Counted from the first letter of the stretch, positions 35,141 through 48,659 are shown. The stretch is DNA of 64,000 bases from Cinnamomum chago (GCA_038049695.1 CP142452.1:109198001-109262000), one strand, 5' to 3'. Numbers and translations: made by a program. The notes: generated from the letters alone by a model not told the origin.

Positions 35141-36560
35141 ACTGAGAATTCATCTATTGTCATTTGCTTCATATGTTTATGTGCAACTTTCTTCAATTTA
35201 ATGAGAAAAGTTTCAACAACATCAAGGTATTTTATCAAGTAGAGTGTTGATTGATTCATTTACTTATCGTTACAGTTTTATTTATATATATAAATTTTGG
35301 TTGTATCCAGTTCCCTTGCGTCTATTCTTGATCAATAAAATTGTTTTTGTCATCGGATTATCGGAGTCAATTTATCATGTCTAAGCAATTTGCTTTGTTT
35401 TGATTGAACCTGAAACATTTCCATGCCCATGCATGATTAAATCCCAAAAGTTTCTTTGAAATCAGTAGTGACTTGGCTGGTTGTATCGTACCAGAGAAGA
35501 AATGTCTTGAGAAACCAGTAATGTGTCTGTAAAGTGTAAACCTATGCATTGAGAGCAACAACTTTCCTTGACAAAAAATCATAATCAACATCAGATTAGC
35601 CTTGTCCCATAGTTCCTGCATCATAGCAAATATTTTAAATTTATTGATTTGTATCATTTAAAACTACAGGTATTAATACTAAATTTTCTATGCCATTCAA
35701 AAAACTTCAACATGATATTTTGTCTGTCACCCCAGTGTAATTCTTGATCTGTTTTAAGTTATTTAATCTGGGACATTTGTGCATATAGTTGGTCTGCCCA
35801 TAAAGATCATTGATTGCATTAATAGAACAGTCTGAAAATTTCAGGGCCAAACATTCTGGCTTCTATTTTTTGCTCACCAATATTTGCAATTCACCCAATT
35901 TGAATCAGAGTTGAGCAATGGGAAAAACATATCAGAGTGTAGCAAGTTCCCAGCTGGTAAACGTGGTGCTGTGCCCATGCCTGCGGCTTCTCTTCATGTC
36001 TTTTTTGGCTTTGTACTTCAAATTTATGCCAAGTTCTTTTTAATCATCTATAATTTATTTCCTCAATAGAAGTTAGCTCAGGTTTATGGTTGTATTGAAT
36101 TCACTGAATTCTGTAGAAAATTAGGAATCAACTTGATTCAACGCAAATCAAGTTGATACCTAATTTGGCTGATGGCGGTACTTTTCTTCTTCCATGGTTG
36201 GAACACAGAGTTGAGAGCCCAATGAAGTTGACAAATCCAGTTTTTCATTATGCCAACTATGTGTAGCTTCTGTACTTGAACCATTGGCATGGTCTTTGGG
36301 AGTTAGCTTTGAAGTGCCATGGCACCTATAGTTTGATGATTGTAGATGTGTTGTTTTGGTAGGGATGTTTATGTGTTAACTTCTAGTTTGTGAATGTTAT
36401 GTGTAGCTTGTATGCTGATGTATGATGACCAACAGTATAAATGCAATTAGCTCATGAGGCTCATATTATTGGCTATGGTTTGAAGTGGGGAGTAAAAACA
36501 TTAAAACAGCCCTCCTTTGTCACTTACAATAATGGGTTTTTTTGGCTATGTTGAGCTATT
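35141..36560. other. PTF2 3' flank, no gene seen
   Basis: AT-rich spacer. The PTF2 3'UTR probably ends near the AATAAA at about 35334. Beyond that I see only short frames without protein-like features. Confidence 0.5.
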
Positions 36561-36664
36561 GGTTTAAGAGTGATACTTTCGCTTGAGTGCCCAGGATTGA
36601 TCCCTGGTCATGTGTGAAACTGAGGTGCCAACACTTACACCACTCAACCATGAGTGTGTTGGCG
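36561..36664 (-). repeat. tRNA-like SINE head, copy 2
   Basis: The minus strand begins GCCAACACACTCATGGTTGA and has the A-box-like TGGTTGAGTGG and the B-box-like GGGATCAATCCTGGG about 55 bases apart. It shares the series TGATACTTT, CTTGA, CCCAGG and ACCACTCAACCATGAG with 15901-15994. Only the head is conserved, so the 3' end of the element cannot be set. Confidence 0.5.
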
Positions 36665-36875
36665 ACAATAATGTTGTATTGATCCTAGCGTTGCCGTTTA
36701 TATTTGCATAGCAACAAATAACACCATAATTACATAATTAGCTGTTTTTAATCTTTGGTTGGTTGTAGTTAGATTGATTGCTTTAATTACTATCCTTAAA
36801 ATCTGGTGCAGCTGTAATCAAGGAATTGCACAAAGAAAGAATCATGAATGAATAGAAGTTTATATCACTCTGATA

Positions 36876-37381
36876 GGGATGTAAATAGGCATCTAATTCT
36901 TTGATTATCTAGAAGTTCCGACCCATGAAAAAATGGGTTTGGAGCGTGGTTTAGGTTTCGATTCATAAATGGATCCAAAACCCAATTTAGGTTCTGATTG
37001 ATGAACGATTTTGGTTCCAGATCCATACAGGTTCTGACCCGTGGACTTGGGACCCGACATACGAGTTTCTAATGTTGTAAATTGTAGCTCAAAATCAACT
37101 TTGGCTGATTACTTTTATGTTTAATCTTGGAGGTATTAGACTTGCACTGTAATAAGTTGAATGATATCCTTATTTTAAGCAAAAAAACAAAAAATGTCGT
37201 AACCAGTTTTGGAACTAGATTCCAGTCCTCTAGTTGGAATTGGATCTAGGTCCTCTTATTGGAACTGGACTTGCAACCAACAAAACAGGTTCCGAGTTGA
37301 AGCCGAATTCGGACCGTTTCTGTATAACGGTTCTGGTTCTGGGTTCAATATGATCCAGAATTGACTCATTTTCATCTCTAC
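36876..37381. mobile_element. Degraded hAT-like element
   Basis: The left end TAGGGATGTAAATAGG and the right end ATTTTCATCTCTA are roughly inverse. In between are many copies of GGTTC(T/C)GA and GTTCTGGTTC words in both orientations, as in the sequence-similar elements that mutate toward GGTTCCGGTTC tracts. A clear 8-bp target duplication was not found, so the boundaries are approximate. Confidence 0.45.
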
Positions 37382-38829
37382 AATTTGGAGGTTGATAGCT
37401 CTGTGAAAAAGAATTTTAGGTTTCCATTTTCCTGATTCATCTATAGATTTACTTTTTCTTGGTGTGATTTTTATGGAAAGCCAAGAATCTAATGTGATGG
37501 ATTGAGAGGATTTTGGTTCTGCTGCTATGCATTGGGAGGATTTTGGTTTTGGTGTGATTAGGTGCAAGAACCCTATTTATCTGAAAAAGAAAGTGGTTAT
37601 TTGAAGTATGAATCATAATGTGTTATTTGAAGTTTGAGTAATTGAGCATACATGGGGATTCAGGGATTCTACTTCTGATTGTTATATATTTTTTTATCTA
37701 TTGGGTTTTTCTTTTAAAGTCTTCTTTATTTTATGTATTATTCTGTTTCTGCCTGCAATTATAGGGTGTTTGGCTGAAGATTCATGAATCAATGCTCAAT
37801 AAAGCTGGGATTTTTTTTCAAGGAAGTACATGTAATCATTTGTGTTTGGATTGTTTGAGATAAGTGATTTGATTTTCATCTTCTTTTTTTGTTCTTTGTT
37901 CGGAACATGGTTACGTGCTTCTTAGATCTGAAATTGTTGTAAGCACGTCTCCTTTTTTTGAGATTTTGTTGTAAAATTGGATGGATTGAGCTTCTGTGAT
38001 TGATTGTGGAATTTGTTCTGGACCATCATGCTGTGTATGATATTAATACATTTGTTGCAACTGAATGCCCATCTCTAAATGTCTAGCAAATGATATTGTC
38101 TTTGATGATTAGTTATTGTCTTTGATGATTAGTTTATAGTATCTATTTTCATATATATGGGCTTAATCATTTAAAATGTTTTCCTTTTTGTTCACTACAT
38201 TATCTGTTTTGAGTTTTTATGATTTGACAATGAATTTTGTTTTATTATCTCACAAACTTTAACCAAATCCATAGTTTTCATTTGCAACTAAAGGACATTC
38301 AAACCTTGCTTTCTTTAATGTGACCAACTTGGACTTCAATGGCACACTGTGAAATGGAGCTTCCAATATAGCACGGCCTTGAAGTTTGCACTTTTTTTAG
38401 TCACCACAGTCGTATTCTCATTTCACACTCTTCATTGCCATTTAACCCATTTCCTCTTTGTGTTTATGTGGGTAATACTTAGTCAAGGCCACCACTACTG
38501 CACTTCCAAAACTATTGTAGATAAATGTCATGGAGTTCTGTCAAAATATGTTTCTCATCACAGATTTTGTTGGTTTTTCTTTCAAAAAGTGAATTGTTAC
38601 ATTTATCTCCACTAGTATTCTATTTAAAACATTCTCATCTTGTATGAAACAGTGGAGAGCCAGGTGACTCTTACTAGTTTCATTGGAAATATCTAGAAAA
38701 TCAGCATGAACACAATTTTGTGTGGTAAATTGAAGCATAACATGTATTGTGACTGACCATCTTGGAAGCACTCATGTTCTTCTCAATGTGACATAAGGAG
38801 TTTGCTGGATTGCCTTAGACATTCTTATC
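37382..38829. other. Spacer, no gene seen
   Basis: AT-rich with T-rich runs. A short frame at 38349-38615 looks like random sequence. Nothing is recognised. Confidence 0.5.
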
Positions 38830-39565
38830 AAGGATGAAAATAGCGGTAGCGGCGGGTGTAGTGGCATGCCGCCAAAACGCTACGTAGCGGCGTAGCGGTG
38901 CGATTTGGAAAAATCGTCAAAAAAATATGAAAAACTTCTAGAAAATCTAGAATATTGGAAAATGAGAGAAAATGTTTTTTTTTTTTTTTTTTTGCAAAAG
39001 TAACTAAGGTAAGGGGGTGTAGCGGTCCCCTCACTGTATGAGGTCCTGTATCGTTGTATAAATAGAAAATAATAGTAATGATCATTTTTTTCACATGTGT
39101 TCATGTTGCTTAGTTATGCTAACTTAGAAACTAATAAAAGACTTATAAAAGAAAAAACTTTGTCATGAAGTCAAGACTTAAGAGTACCTAGAGAAAAAAA
39201 TACATCTACCAAAGGGGGTGTCTAATAGGATGTACTTAGAGAAGAACTCTCTGTATCGACTGTAATTCGGCGAGATCATGTGCTTTTTTGGTGTTCTTTT
39301 AAACATAAAAGGGTAGAAGAGTTGTGTAGAAATGTTATTTGGAGAGAAGAAGAAAAGAAATAAGTCTTATTATGCATTTAAAAAAAAATTGGAAAGTAAG
39401 AATTTTTCTCACCCCGTAGCGGTCCCGTAGCGGCCTCGTAGCAGGCATAGCGGTCCCGTAGCGTACGTCCGCTACGGGTGCAACAGCCGATAAATCGGCC
39501 ATAGCGTGGCGGTGGCGGCCACTACGGCCGATATAGCGGCCGCTACGGCGCTATTTTCATCCATG
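38830..39565. mobile_element. Mutator-like non-autonomous element, 736 bp
   Basis: Perfect 9-bp direct repeats ATTCTTATC flank it at 38821-38829 and 39566-39574. The ends are inverse: GGATGAAAATAGCGG on the left and CGCTATTTTCATCC on the right, followed by TAGCGG/CCGCTA-rich subterminal blocks. The middle is AT-rich. A 9-bp target duplication fits Mutator-like elements. No transposase is encoded. Confidence 0.85.
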
Positions 39566-39812
39566 ATTCTTATCTCCTTCTCTTTGGGATTTTTAATTAT
39601 GTTCTCATCGTTATGTTCCCTCATTTCTTAAAAAAATTGTAGCTGTTATGGCAGTACATGCTCACTTCTGCTCTACGAAATTAGAAGCCCTTTCTTGTCA
39701 TCATCATATCAAAATGATTGTTTGTTCAGTGGGGCTTGAGCATCGTTGTTTGGCTTTACAGGAAAGGGAACAGAAGAAGGTGATGTGTAATTTTATGTAT
39801 TAACTATATAAA

Positions 39813-41011
39813 ATGGAGGATGAAGATGGAATTGAGCTAAGCTTGGGTCTTCCTTGCGGTGGTTCTGCTGGCAAATCAAAGGCTAAAGATGCTTCTTCAG
39901 ATAACAAGACAGATGAAGGTGGCGGCAATAAATTGATGGGTGGAAATGTGAATGTTGCTGATGTCTCGTTGAAGCATCTTTTTCATACCGGCTTTGAGAA
40001 GCATGAATCAATCGGGCCACAAAGAAGCGAATCATCAATACAACCACAAGAAAATTCCTGCTGGACAGGCCTTGGAAAGAGCTCGGGTCAGACATGCAGG
40101 GCAATAACTCACAATTCGCTAGGTTTCAAGAACTATGGGGTGCAAATAACAGGTCGACTGATGTCGATGAAGAGAAATCCAGTCAGTTTGAGATTGGAGG
40201 GAAGGTGTGGACAGAGGCTTCTAACAAGCATAAGATGTCCTTTGTGTAGGAAATCCGGAGCGCACACAGATCTCTGGCCGCGTGTCAGAGTCTCCGCCTC
40301 CAAATCCATCAATTTGAAGATGCAAAAAACCAAAAGAAGCAAGAAGGGGAAAGTGAGCATGTTAATGCACATAGTAAGAGCCATATGGGCATTAACCTTT
40401 TGAAGAATTCACACGTTTCAGTTACCACGGAAGATGGTTCCTCAGCTGAAAACAAGGATGTGGCAGAGTCTGAGGCTGAAGGCTCAACCTCAAGGTTGGT
40501 CTCACAACATGATGACAGTAGTAAACAGTACAAGGGTGGTGTGTCTGATGTACCTAGGGATAAGCGGGGTAGTGCTGATTCACATGTAATTGATACCCAA
40601 GTGCAAATGACGTCTAATGCTGCAGGAAAACAACCCGGGCTTGAACTAGGAAGCTTAACATTTGGGGTTCCACTTCCACTCCAAGCACAACCTGCTATGT
40701 CTGTGCCTTATTCATTACCTGGCAAGGTCCCTATGACAAATACTACATCTAGCTTATCTGGATTCTCTCATGTTATGCATCTGATGCCTCCTACAAGCAG
40801 TGAATGGCCAATAATACAATCAATGAACCACAGCAGTTTACAGCCAGCCAGCCTTTGGTTACTCGACTGCCCAGCTTCCGGCTCTTGAGACAGGTTCTAC
40901 CTGTGGGGGTGGGATCTCACCCTCAACAGTTCTCTCCCTATGTTGGGTAGGGCCCTCGTGATATGGTGCAGATTGCAGATCACTCTAAAGATGACTTCAA
41001 GCCATCACAAG
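39813..41011 (+). pseudogene. Truncated, frameshifted NINJA-family gene
   Basis: It starts MEDEDGIELSLGLPCGG, which is the EAR-motif N-terminus of NINJA, the adaptor linking JAZ repressors to TOPLESS in jasmonate signalling. After about residue 80 the frame shifts near 40060. NINJA-like text then appears in other frames with stops (TDVDEEKSSQFEIGGK near 40150-40200), and the middle region resumes at about 40410 as SVTTEDGSSAENKDVAESEA, then EGSTSRLVSQHDD. More shifts near 40850 and an in-frame stop in VG-stop-GPRDMVQIADHS follow. The homology ends at KPSQ next to a GT, the usual exon end. The last exon with the C-terminal domain was not found before 42 kb. Retained intron boundaries suggest a genomic duplicate, not a retrocopy. 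Lesions are too many for simple sequencing error. Confidence 0.8.
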
Positions 41012-42095
41012 GTTTGTTTATGTTTCTACTATATTATTATTATTATCATTATAAATAATCTTCCCCTTTTTTTTACTGTCTATAATGACATGGAGCTGTG
41101 CATGAGATGTGATCATGTTTTGGTAATCTAAGCAGTTCATTTGGTGGGTCAATCATGGGAATAGCCATACTTATTCTCCCCATCAGATGGTCTTTGCCAG
41201 CCGATGTTGACTTCTAATTGGACCCTGTAGCCAATAGTTCACATTCAAGGAGGGCAAAACAGCACGGTTAATTTCATCTGATTGCAGATATTAGTTAGCT
41301 ACCTCCATCTTCTATAGGGCCGATCATGCCAAATTCTTAGATTAGCAGATGGAGGTCGTCACATTTAAAGTTTGCAGGATGGAGCAAATGGTATGATTGA
41401 ACATTGTCTATTTTTTTTCCTTGCTGTTAAGCGTAGGCGATAATTGTTTTTTTTGTACAAGATGGAACAGATCGGTGCATTGTTGCCACAGGCTGACTTG
41501 GTTCTTCCCCCCTTATCCTCTCTTCCCCACCTAATTTCGTTCATAAATCAGAACAATCCCAAAGTTTATTGATTACTAAGGTCAGGTTTGTTCTGACCTT
41601 TCCATATGATATCCTTGTGACATGAGCTTTTTGGTAATTGTGGCATATGCATTTGTGTCCGTCTGTATGATAATTTGGGCATACGATTGCATGAATGTTT
41701 TGTAGTCTTTGATCGAATACCATATCCAGTGGTGTGCATTTCAAGACTTGGCACTAGTCCAACATGCCACTTCTTTCAAGAAAATGAATTTTTCCCAGGA
41801 AATGAATTGGTTTGTTCGAATGTTGCAGAAGCCCATAAAATTCAAACGACTTTCATTTATTATTCTAGTTTCAACATATTAACCTCTTGTTAATTGATAG
41901 TCGCTTATTATTCTAGTTTCAACTTACATGTTTATTTGATGGACATCTATTAACAGTTAGGGTCCATGTAGAATTTTGGATGGTTTGGATTGAGATGGCC
42001 ATATGCAATGTTGGCACACACAATTACAGCTCCAAGAACGCCATTTAATGACTGAAAATTGAATCAAATTAACCGAAACTAAGTTAATAACAAGG
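41012..42095. other. Region after the NINJA pseudogene, no exon seen
   Basis: Searched for the missing NINJA C-terminal domain (a SGVTY-Y and IVCACHG pattern) in all frames by eye and did not find it. The interval is AT-rich with no supported gene. Confidence 0.5.
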
Positions 42096-42390
42096 GTTTG
42101 CCTTGCCCAATTGGTTGGCAACCCCGCCTCTCACTCGGACGACCAAGGGTTGGTCCTTGGTCAACCCCTACTCCTTGCGCGTGCGAGTACACACTCCTTG
42201 CATGAGCTGTGGGTACTCTGAAGGGTCTTGCCATGGTCTCAATTTCTAGCATCCTCTAACCATATATAGACTATTGCATCCACCAGATGTCACGATTTAC
42301 ATACATCCAAGTGGATCCCTCATGCCCATGATGCGGATATAAAACTTTATATTTTCATGCCTCTAAACAAAAAGAAAAAAATAATAATAA
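42096..42390 (+). mobile_element. tRNA-derived SINE
   Basis: The head has TTGCCCAATTGGTTGG (A-box-like), CACTCGGACGACC and GGGTTGGTCCTTGG (B-box-like). It is followed by about 200 bases of unrelated body and an A-rich tail, AAACAAAAAGAAAAAAATAAT. This order is that of a plant SINE. Target repeats were not identified, so the ends are approximate. Confidence 0.5.
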
Positions 42391-42440
42391 AAGCCAAGAG
42401 AGAGTTTAGAAGGAAAATAGCTATAGAACCCCTCCGCAAG

Positions 42441-43344
42441 TAGGGATGAAAGTGGGCCGGGCCGAGCCGGGCTTTGACAGGCCCTAGGCTCGGCCCTAGT
42501 ATTTTTCAGTAGGCCCTAGCCCTAGAGGGCCTCAAAAACCCTGGCTCGGGCTCAGCCCTTATTAAGTAATGAGGCCCTAGGGCCGGCCCTTTGAGCCTGG
42601 CTCAATTGAGGCCCTAGGCTCGGCTCGTGAGCTCGGCCCGTTTTATAATGATATAGTACTAGCTGAAAGAATATGTTTTCAGGAAAAAAAAATCCTGTAG
42701 GAATTCAAAGAAATCTGCATATGCAAACCAGAACAAAAAAATGGTCAAATGCATGCATTCATCCCATATTCTCATTCTGCAGCACTAAAATTAACTAAAA
42801 TAAGAAAGACTTCATAAAAGCAAAGGGAGCCTAGTTCCAACACTCCATAATAGTTCAATGTTAATGTAGATTAGCATCATTAAACTCCAACAATAATACA
42901 AATCAAATTAAACTCCAATAGCATCATAGAAAAAAATAAAGTATTCGGCTAACATCATAAAATAAAGTTTTCATCATCACCAGCATCACCTATAACAACA
43001 AGAATAGAGCCTTGTTAATAAATAATAATAACAACAAAGGAAAGATTGTTTCAGAGTTACAAGACTTAAAAACTGGGCAGCCGTTGGTTGGATCCACTTT
43101 AATGATCCAACGGTTCCCACTTGACCTGAATAAATCCTTATATATAATATATGTATTATAATATATGTAGGCCCTAGGGCTTACGAGCCGGGCTTCATCA
43201 AGCCCTAGCTCGGCCCTTTTAAGCAAACGGGCCTCCTACTAGGCCCTAGCTCGGCTCTTTTGTCTTTTGAGCAGAGCTCGGGCCGAGCCTATAATGGGCC
43301 GTCCGCGGGCGGCCCTAGGACGGCCCGGCCCACTTTCACCCCTA
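42441..43344. mobile_element. hAT-type non-autonomous element, 904 bp
   Basis: Eight-base flanks TCCGCAAG (42433-42440) and TCCACAAG (43345-43352) match at seven positions. The termini are inverse: TAGGGATGAAAGTGGGCCGG and the complement of CCGGCCCACTTTCACCCCTA. Subterminal regions repeat GGCCCTAGG and CTCGGC words many times. An 8-bp duplication and TAGGG-type ends fit hAT. The AT-rich middle has no transposase. Confidence 0.88.
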
Positions 43345-43789
43345 TCCACAAGCAATGCAAGATCCCTTGCAAGGATACTATTGCCGTGGCGTGGAACTGA
43401 AAGAAATAATAATAAGGGAGAGATTTCTATAAGGCTTTCCTTATATCCCATCTCTTGCTAAACGTAAACATGCATGTCTTTGAACTCTTAACGTATGCTG
43501 CATTAAGAAAATGTGATCAAACATGTTCCACCTCATTTATTCAATACTTTTTAGAGGTTGTGACTTGTGACCACATTAATCTCTTATTATCTTATTGTTT
43601 AAGTCAATAAATTAGAAGGAATCTTCATAGCAAGCTTAAATAAAATAATATTGTCTTTCTCATCATGGCAATTAACAACCTCATCCATCTGTCACGCCAA
43701 GGAAATTGTTTTAAATTATCCTTACCAAAAATGAGAACATATAAATTGATGACCTCAATTTCTGAGGTTTGTTAACTTATACCAAAAGT

Positions 43790-45065
43790 CCACTGTAATC
43801 ATAGAAAATTATAATATTGGAATCTTTTGCACTCAACTGCACCCGCGTAATGACTGAGTGAAGGTTGACATTGCTTGATTGGGATAAGGTCTTAGAACAA
43901 GTATATCTCAGTTATGGCTGACATCAGGGTTAGAAAAAACTTGGGATAACTAAACTAAATCAAAACTTAAGTCATTCAGTTGAAAGCTTGTAGATAGATA
44001 GACACTCATTACATGAACTGACCAAAATTCATATTGGGCATTCGAGTTGACTCGACTCAGTGAACTTCGGAGTTGAGTCCGTTTTTGAGTACTTATAGTT
44101 TAGCACTTTACTGACGTAGGAAAAGTCAAGTAAAACTTTTATTTTTCAGACAAGATGTCACATCAAAAGCACTTTAATTCAGAACTCCTCCATCTTTTTC
44201 AAAAAAAGTAAAAATTTAAATACCTTTATCTACTAAAATACAAAAAAAAAAAAAAAAACTAACTTTCATATGCAAAAAGTCAAAAAGATTTTATAACAAA
44301 CAAATAAAAACAAAATACCGTCATAGTCCATTTATATTTTATTCTTTCTTCAAAATTAATTTTACTTCACTTGGCTCTATTAAGTAGAGTTGCCAAACTG
44401 GTAAAAAAAGTTTGAAAATGTGTAGTTAAATAGGTACTGTAGAATACGCAAATCTCAATCAAATCAATCAATGCCGACTTAAAGTCCTCAGTATCTGACA
44501 TTTATTAACTGATACCAGAGGCCCTCTGCTATAATAAAAAATTTATAAAATTGAAATTTCTAATAAAAAAATTATAAAATTGCAATTTCTTGCACTCAAC
44601 AACCGAGTAATGACTGAATGAATGTTGACATAGTTTGAAAGCCATATGAAGAAGGTTTAGAACTAGGGTTGAAATAGGGTTAAAAACCTTGGGCCTGTTT
44701 ATTTATATAAAATACAGAGGAATTGAATACATATAAATTCATGTCCTAAGTGGTTAAAATGTAGGTAGAAGGTGAATATAAAAAATACAAACAGTTTAGA
44801 GAAAAGATTAAAAAAAAAAAAAAAAACAGAACTTGGGTTAACTTTGGCTAAATCAAAATCTGAGTAACTCAGTAGAAAGATTGTAGATAAATATTCATGA
44901 GTCCGTTGCTTCAGCACATAAAAGATGAGATTTTTTTTTCTTCTCTTTGTTTTCTTTTTCTTTTTCTTGAAAGTGATTCTATATATACTTCCAATCCTCC
45001 TTTCTCTTTACATGATCTGACAAAATTCGTTCATTGAGTTCGAGTTGATTCAACTCTCACTGTCT
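43790..45065. repeat. Diverged direct duplication interrupted by insertions
   Basis: A segment at about 43790-44090 (TTTTGCACTCAACTGC, GTAATGACTGAGTGAAGGTTG, AACTTAAGTCATTCAGTTGAAAG-type text, GAGTTGACTCGACTCAGTG) recurs in the same order and orientation at about 44520-45065 (TTCTTGCACTCAACAAC, GTAATGACTGAATGAATG, AGTAACTCAGTAGAAAG, GAGTTGATTCAACTCTCACTG). The second copy holds an extra block at about 44690-44827. MITE copy A lies between the two. Confidence 0.7.
44120..44395 (-). mobile_element. MITE family with GTTTGGNAANT ends, copy A
   Basis: Its reverse complement aligns in order with 46850-47105 (same orientation) and with 53517-53795 on the plus strand. Shared words include AGTGAAGTAAAAT, GAATAAAATATAA, TGACTTTTTG, AAAAGATGGAGGA and TTTTTGATG-type text. 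The family has about 270-280 bp and no coding capacity. Confidence 0.8.
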
Positions 45066-45271
45066 AACCCAAAAAAAAAAAAATCTCTCACTGAACTTTG
45101 TATTCAAGTTGGATTTTCTGCCAATCCACTGATGATCACTTAGTGATGAGGCATCTCCCTTAGGATTTATTAATTAGGGACTTGATAGCATGTGTCGGTG
45201 TATCGGAATTAATTATGAGAGTGAAAGTATATAAGGAAAGGTTGAGAAGGTGGTTGGATATGAATGGTAGA

Positions 45272-45845
45272 CAGGGCCGGCCCTGAGCAAGGGCTGTAAG
45301 TGCCCTTGCCCCGGGCCAATTTTTCAGGGGGGCCTAAAATCCCTTCTACCTTTTATTTTCTTTTCAATTATTTGGTCGGGGCAGAGCTCATCCAATGGAT
45401 TTCATCGTCCTGGGCATTAATAGACACATCATCAAATCATCTGAGAGTGCTTATTGTATCACTTATTTGAGCATCCATCAGTGGGGCCCACCAATGATAT
45501 TTTATATTTGATTGCTGAAATTCTGGGCGAATCTGGTTTAGCGTTGGGTTGATTTGGGGCTTTTTTTTTTACAAACAGATCATCAAGCCTTCAGCCCTTC
45601 ACACGTTCTTCTCATCTGTTAGTGGGGCCCACCAATGATTTTTTATTCCACATATATGATGCTTAAATTCTGGTATGAGTTCTCTTTCTTCTCTTTTTTT
45701 TCAAATAGTTATACTTGGGCATCATCAACCCATTGCCAATTTTTCACATCAGTGGGGCCCACCAATGATATTATCATATATGATGGCTGAAGAGGCCTAA
45801 CTTTTACTCTTGCCCTGGGCCCTGAAAAATTCAAAACCGGCCCTG
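45272..45845. mobile_element. hAT-type element with perfect 8-bp target duplication, 574 bp
   Basis: ATGGTAGA occurs at 45264-45271 and again at 45846-45853. The ends are exact inverse CAGGGCCGG and CCGGCCCTG. Inside are three direct copies of GTGGGGCCCACCAATGAT, at about 45482, 45622 and 45753, each followed by a TTTTAT-rich and AAATTCTGG-type segment. The target size and ends fit hAT. No transposase is encoded. Perfect flanks suggest a fairly recent insertion. Confidence 0.92.
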
Positions 45846-45853
45846 ATGGTAGA

Positions 45854-46849
45854 TGGCACAAGGCTCTATGAGGGTCTCAAAGTTGTTAAGTTGTTGGCCA
45901 CTAATCTAAAACCCAAATGATTATAGGAGACTCTCCAAACAACTATTTAACATTTGGTTCGTCATTTGATTATCATGGGTCACCATCCAACTTCAGCTTT
46001 TGCACTGGGGTCTATCAATTGGACGGTGTGGATGGAGATGGATCATGACTTAAAAGTTGTTTGCTAATCATGCATCAATGATCACAAAAGATCATTGAAT
46101 CTAATTAAAATAGTATAATGTAAAACAAAGTACGGATGGGGAAGTTCAATTTAAAATTAATAGAACGACAGACTTTGGGTTGGGTCTGAACTCTGAATGC
46201 AAAGCATCTTGTTTGGTGGTTTTTTCTTTTTCCCGTAGCAAACATCAATAAATCAATCTATCCATGCATTGTATGCATCTACAGAAAATCATGTGAATGA
46301 GCAAAAAAAACAAAAGGAAGGAAGAAGAAGAAGACCAAGTCTAAGGAGCAGTTGCGTCCGAGGGAACATGTAAAGACGGTGGATGGAATCCTTCGCTCAC
46401 CACAACAATTGAAAACTCACTCTAATACGTCAATGCCTTAAAAATATTCACATGTTTTCCAATTAAAAAATCCCTAATGTAATGCCGTTAAGCACGCCCA
46501 AAACTTAATTAAAAGAAGTCTCGTAAATTTTGGGAATTGATTTATGAAAAAACAAAGCTTATTCTGGTGAGAAACGCCACATATAATACCGCGCGAGCTC
46601 GCTTGTGGGACCCTGCTAAAAGGAGGAGGATTGGCCTCAATTTTGAATCTCCCCACAACAAATTCAGTTTTAATTTATAAATTATGCTCAGCTAGCAGCT
46701 AGCCCAATTGGATGATAGGCTATTGTTTATGGTAAAATTACACTTTTCCATAAGTTAAATAACTCTCAAACTGATATAGAAAGATAAAGATATATATTTC
46801 AATCTAGAAATTATACTTCACCTTTGCCCATTTGGTGAGTTTACTTGTC
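45854..46849. other. Spacer, no gene seen
   Basis: AT-rich with no supported coding frame. A short (GAA)n tract lies near 46321. Confidence 0.5.
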
Positions 46850-47105
46850 AAGTCAAGTAAAGCTAAGCATCAAATAAAAAATAATTTAATTCAAAACTCC
46901 CTCCATTATTTAAAAAGAAAATTAAAAAAATAACAACCTATATTCATTAAAAGACAATAAAACTTCATTTCTCCATACAAAAAGTTAAAAATATTCTATC
47001 ACAAATAACTAACAAGAAAATACCACTATAACCCACTTATATTTTATTCCCTCTTTTTATTTCGCTTCACTCCACTTTATTTTGAAAGTAAAATGCCAAA
47101 CCAGC
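46850..47105 (-). mobile_element. MITE family copy B, next to the ATL gene 3' end
   Basis: Same family and orientation as copy A (44120-44395); it is inverse to copy C (53517-53795). It starts about 290 bases downstream of the ATL42-like stop codon, so it may fall in or just past the 3'UTR of that minus-strand gene. Confidence 0.8.
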
Positions 47106-47395
47106 CTTCAAACTGATATAGAAAAATTCAGCAATCATATTTCATATCTTGATCAAAACATATATTGCAATTCATTTGATGAGTGGGGCTGTGTGTAATT
47201 TCTACAAGTAACTTATCAAAGAGAGAATTACATGAAAATTTTCATTTTCATTAATGACGGAAAAGATAAAAGAAATAGAATACCTACATGAAATCGTATC
47301 TTTTTTCTTTTTTTTTACCTATAACTTTTTCCCAGGAATTGATCTCGGGAAATCTTCAATGATGTGGCTTAAAAACTGCCCGGATTCGAAATCTC

Positions 47396-48652
<1,257 letters not shown>

Positions 48653-48659
48653 CTATAAC

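Noticed and set aside
41012-41300. Possible last NINJA exon
   Set aside because: No frame shows the SGVTY or IVCACHG-type pattern of the C-terminal domain, and stops are dense.
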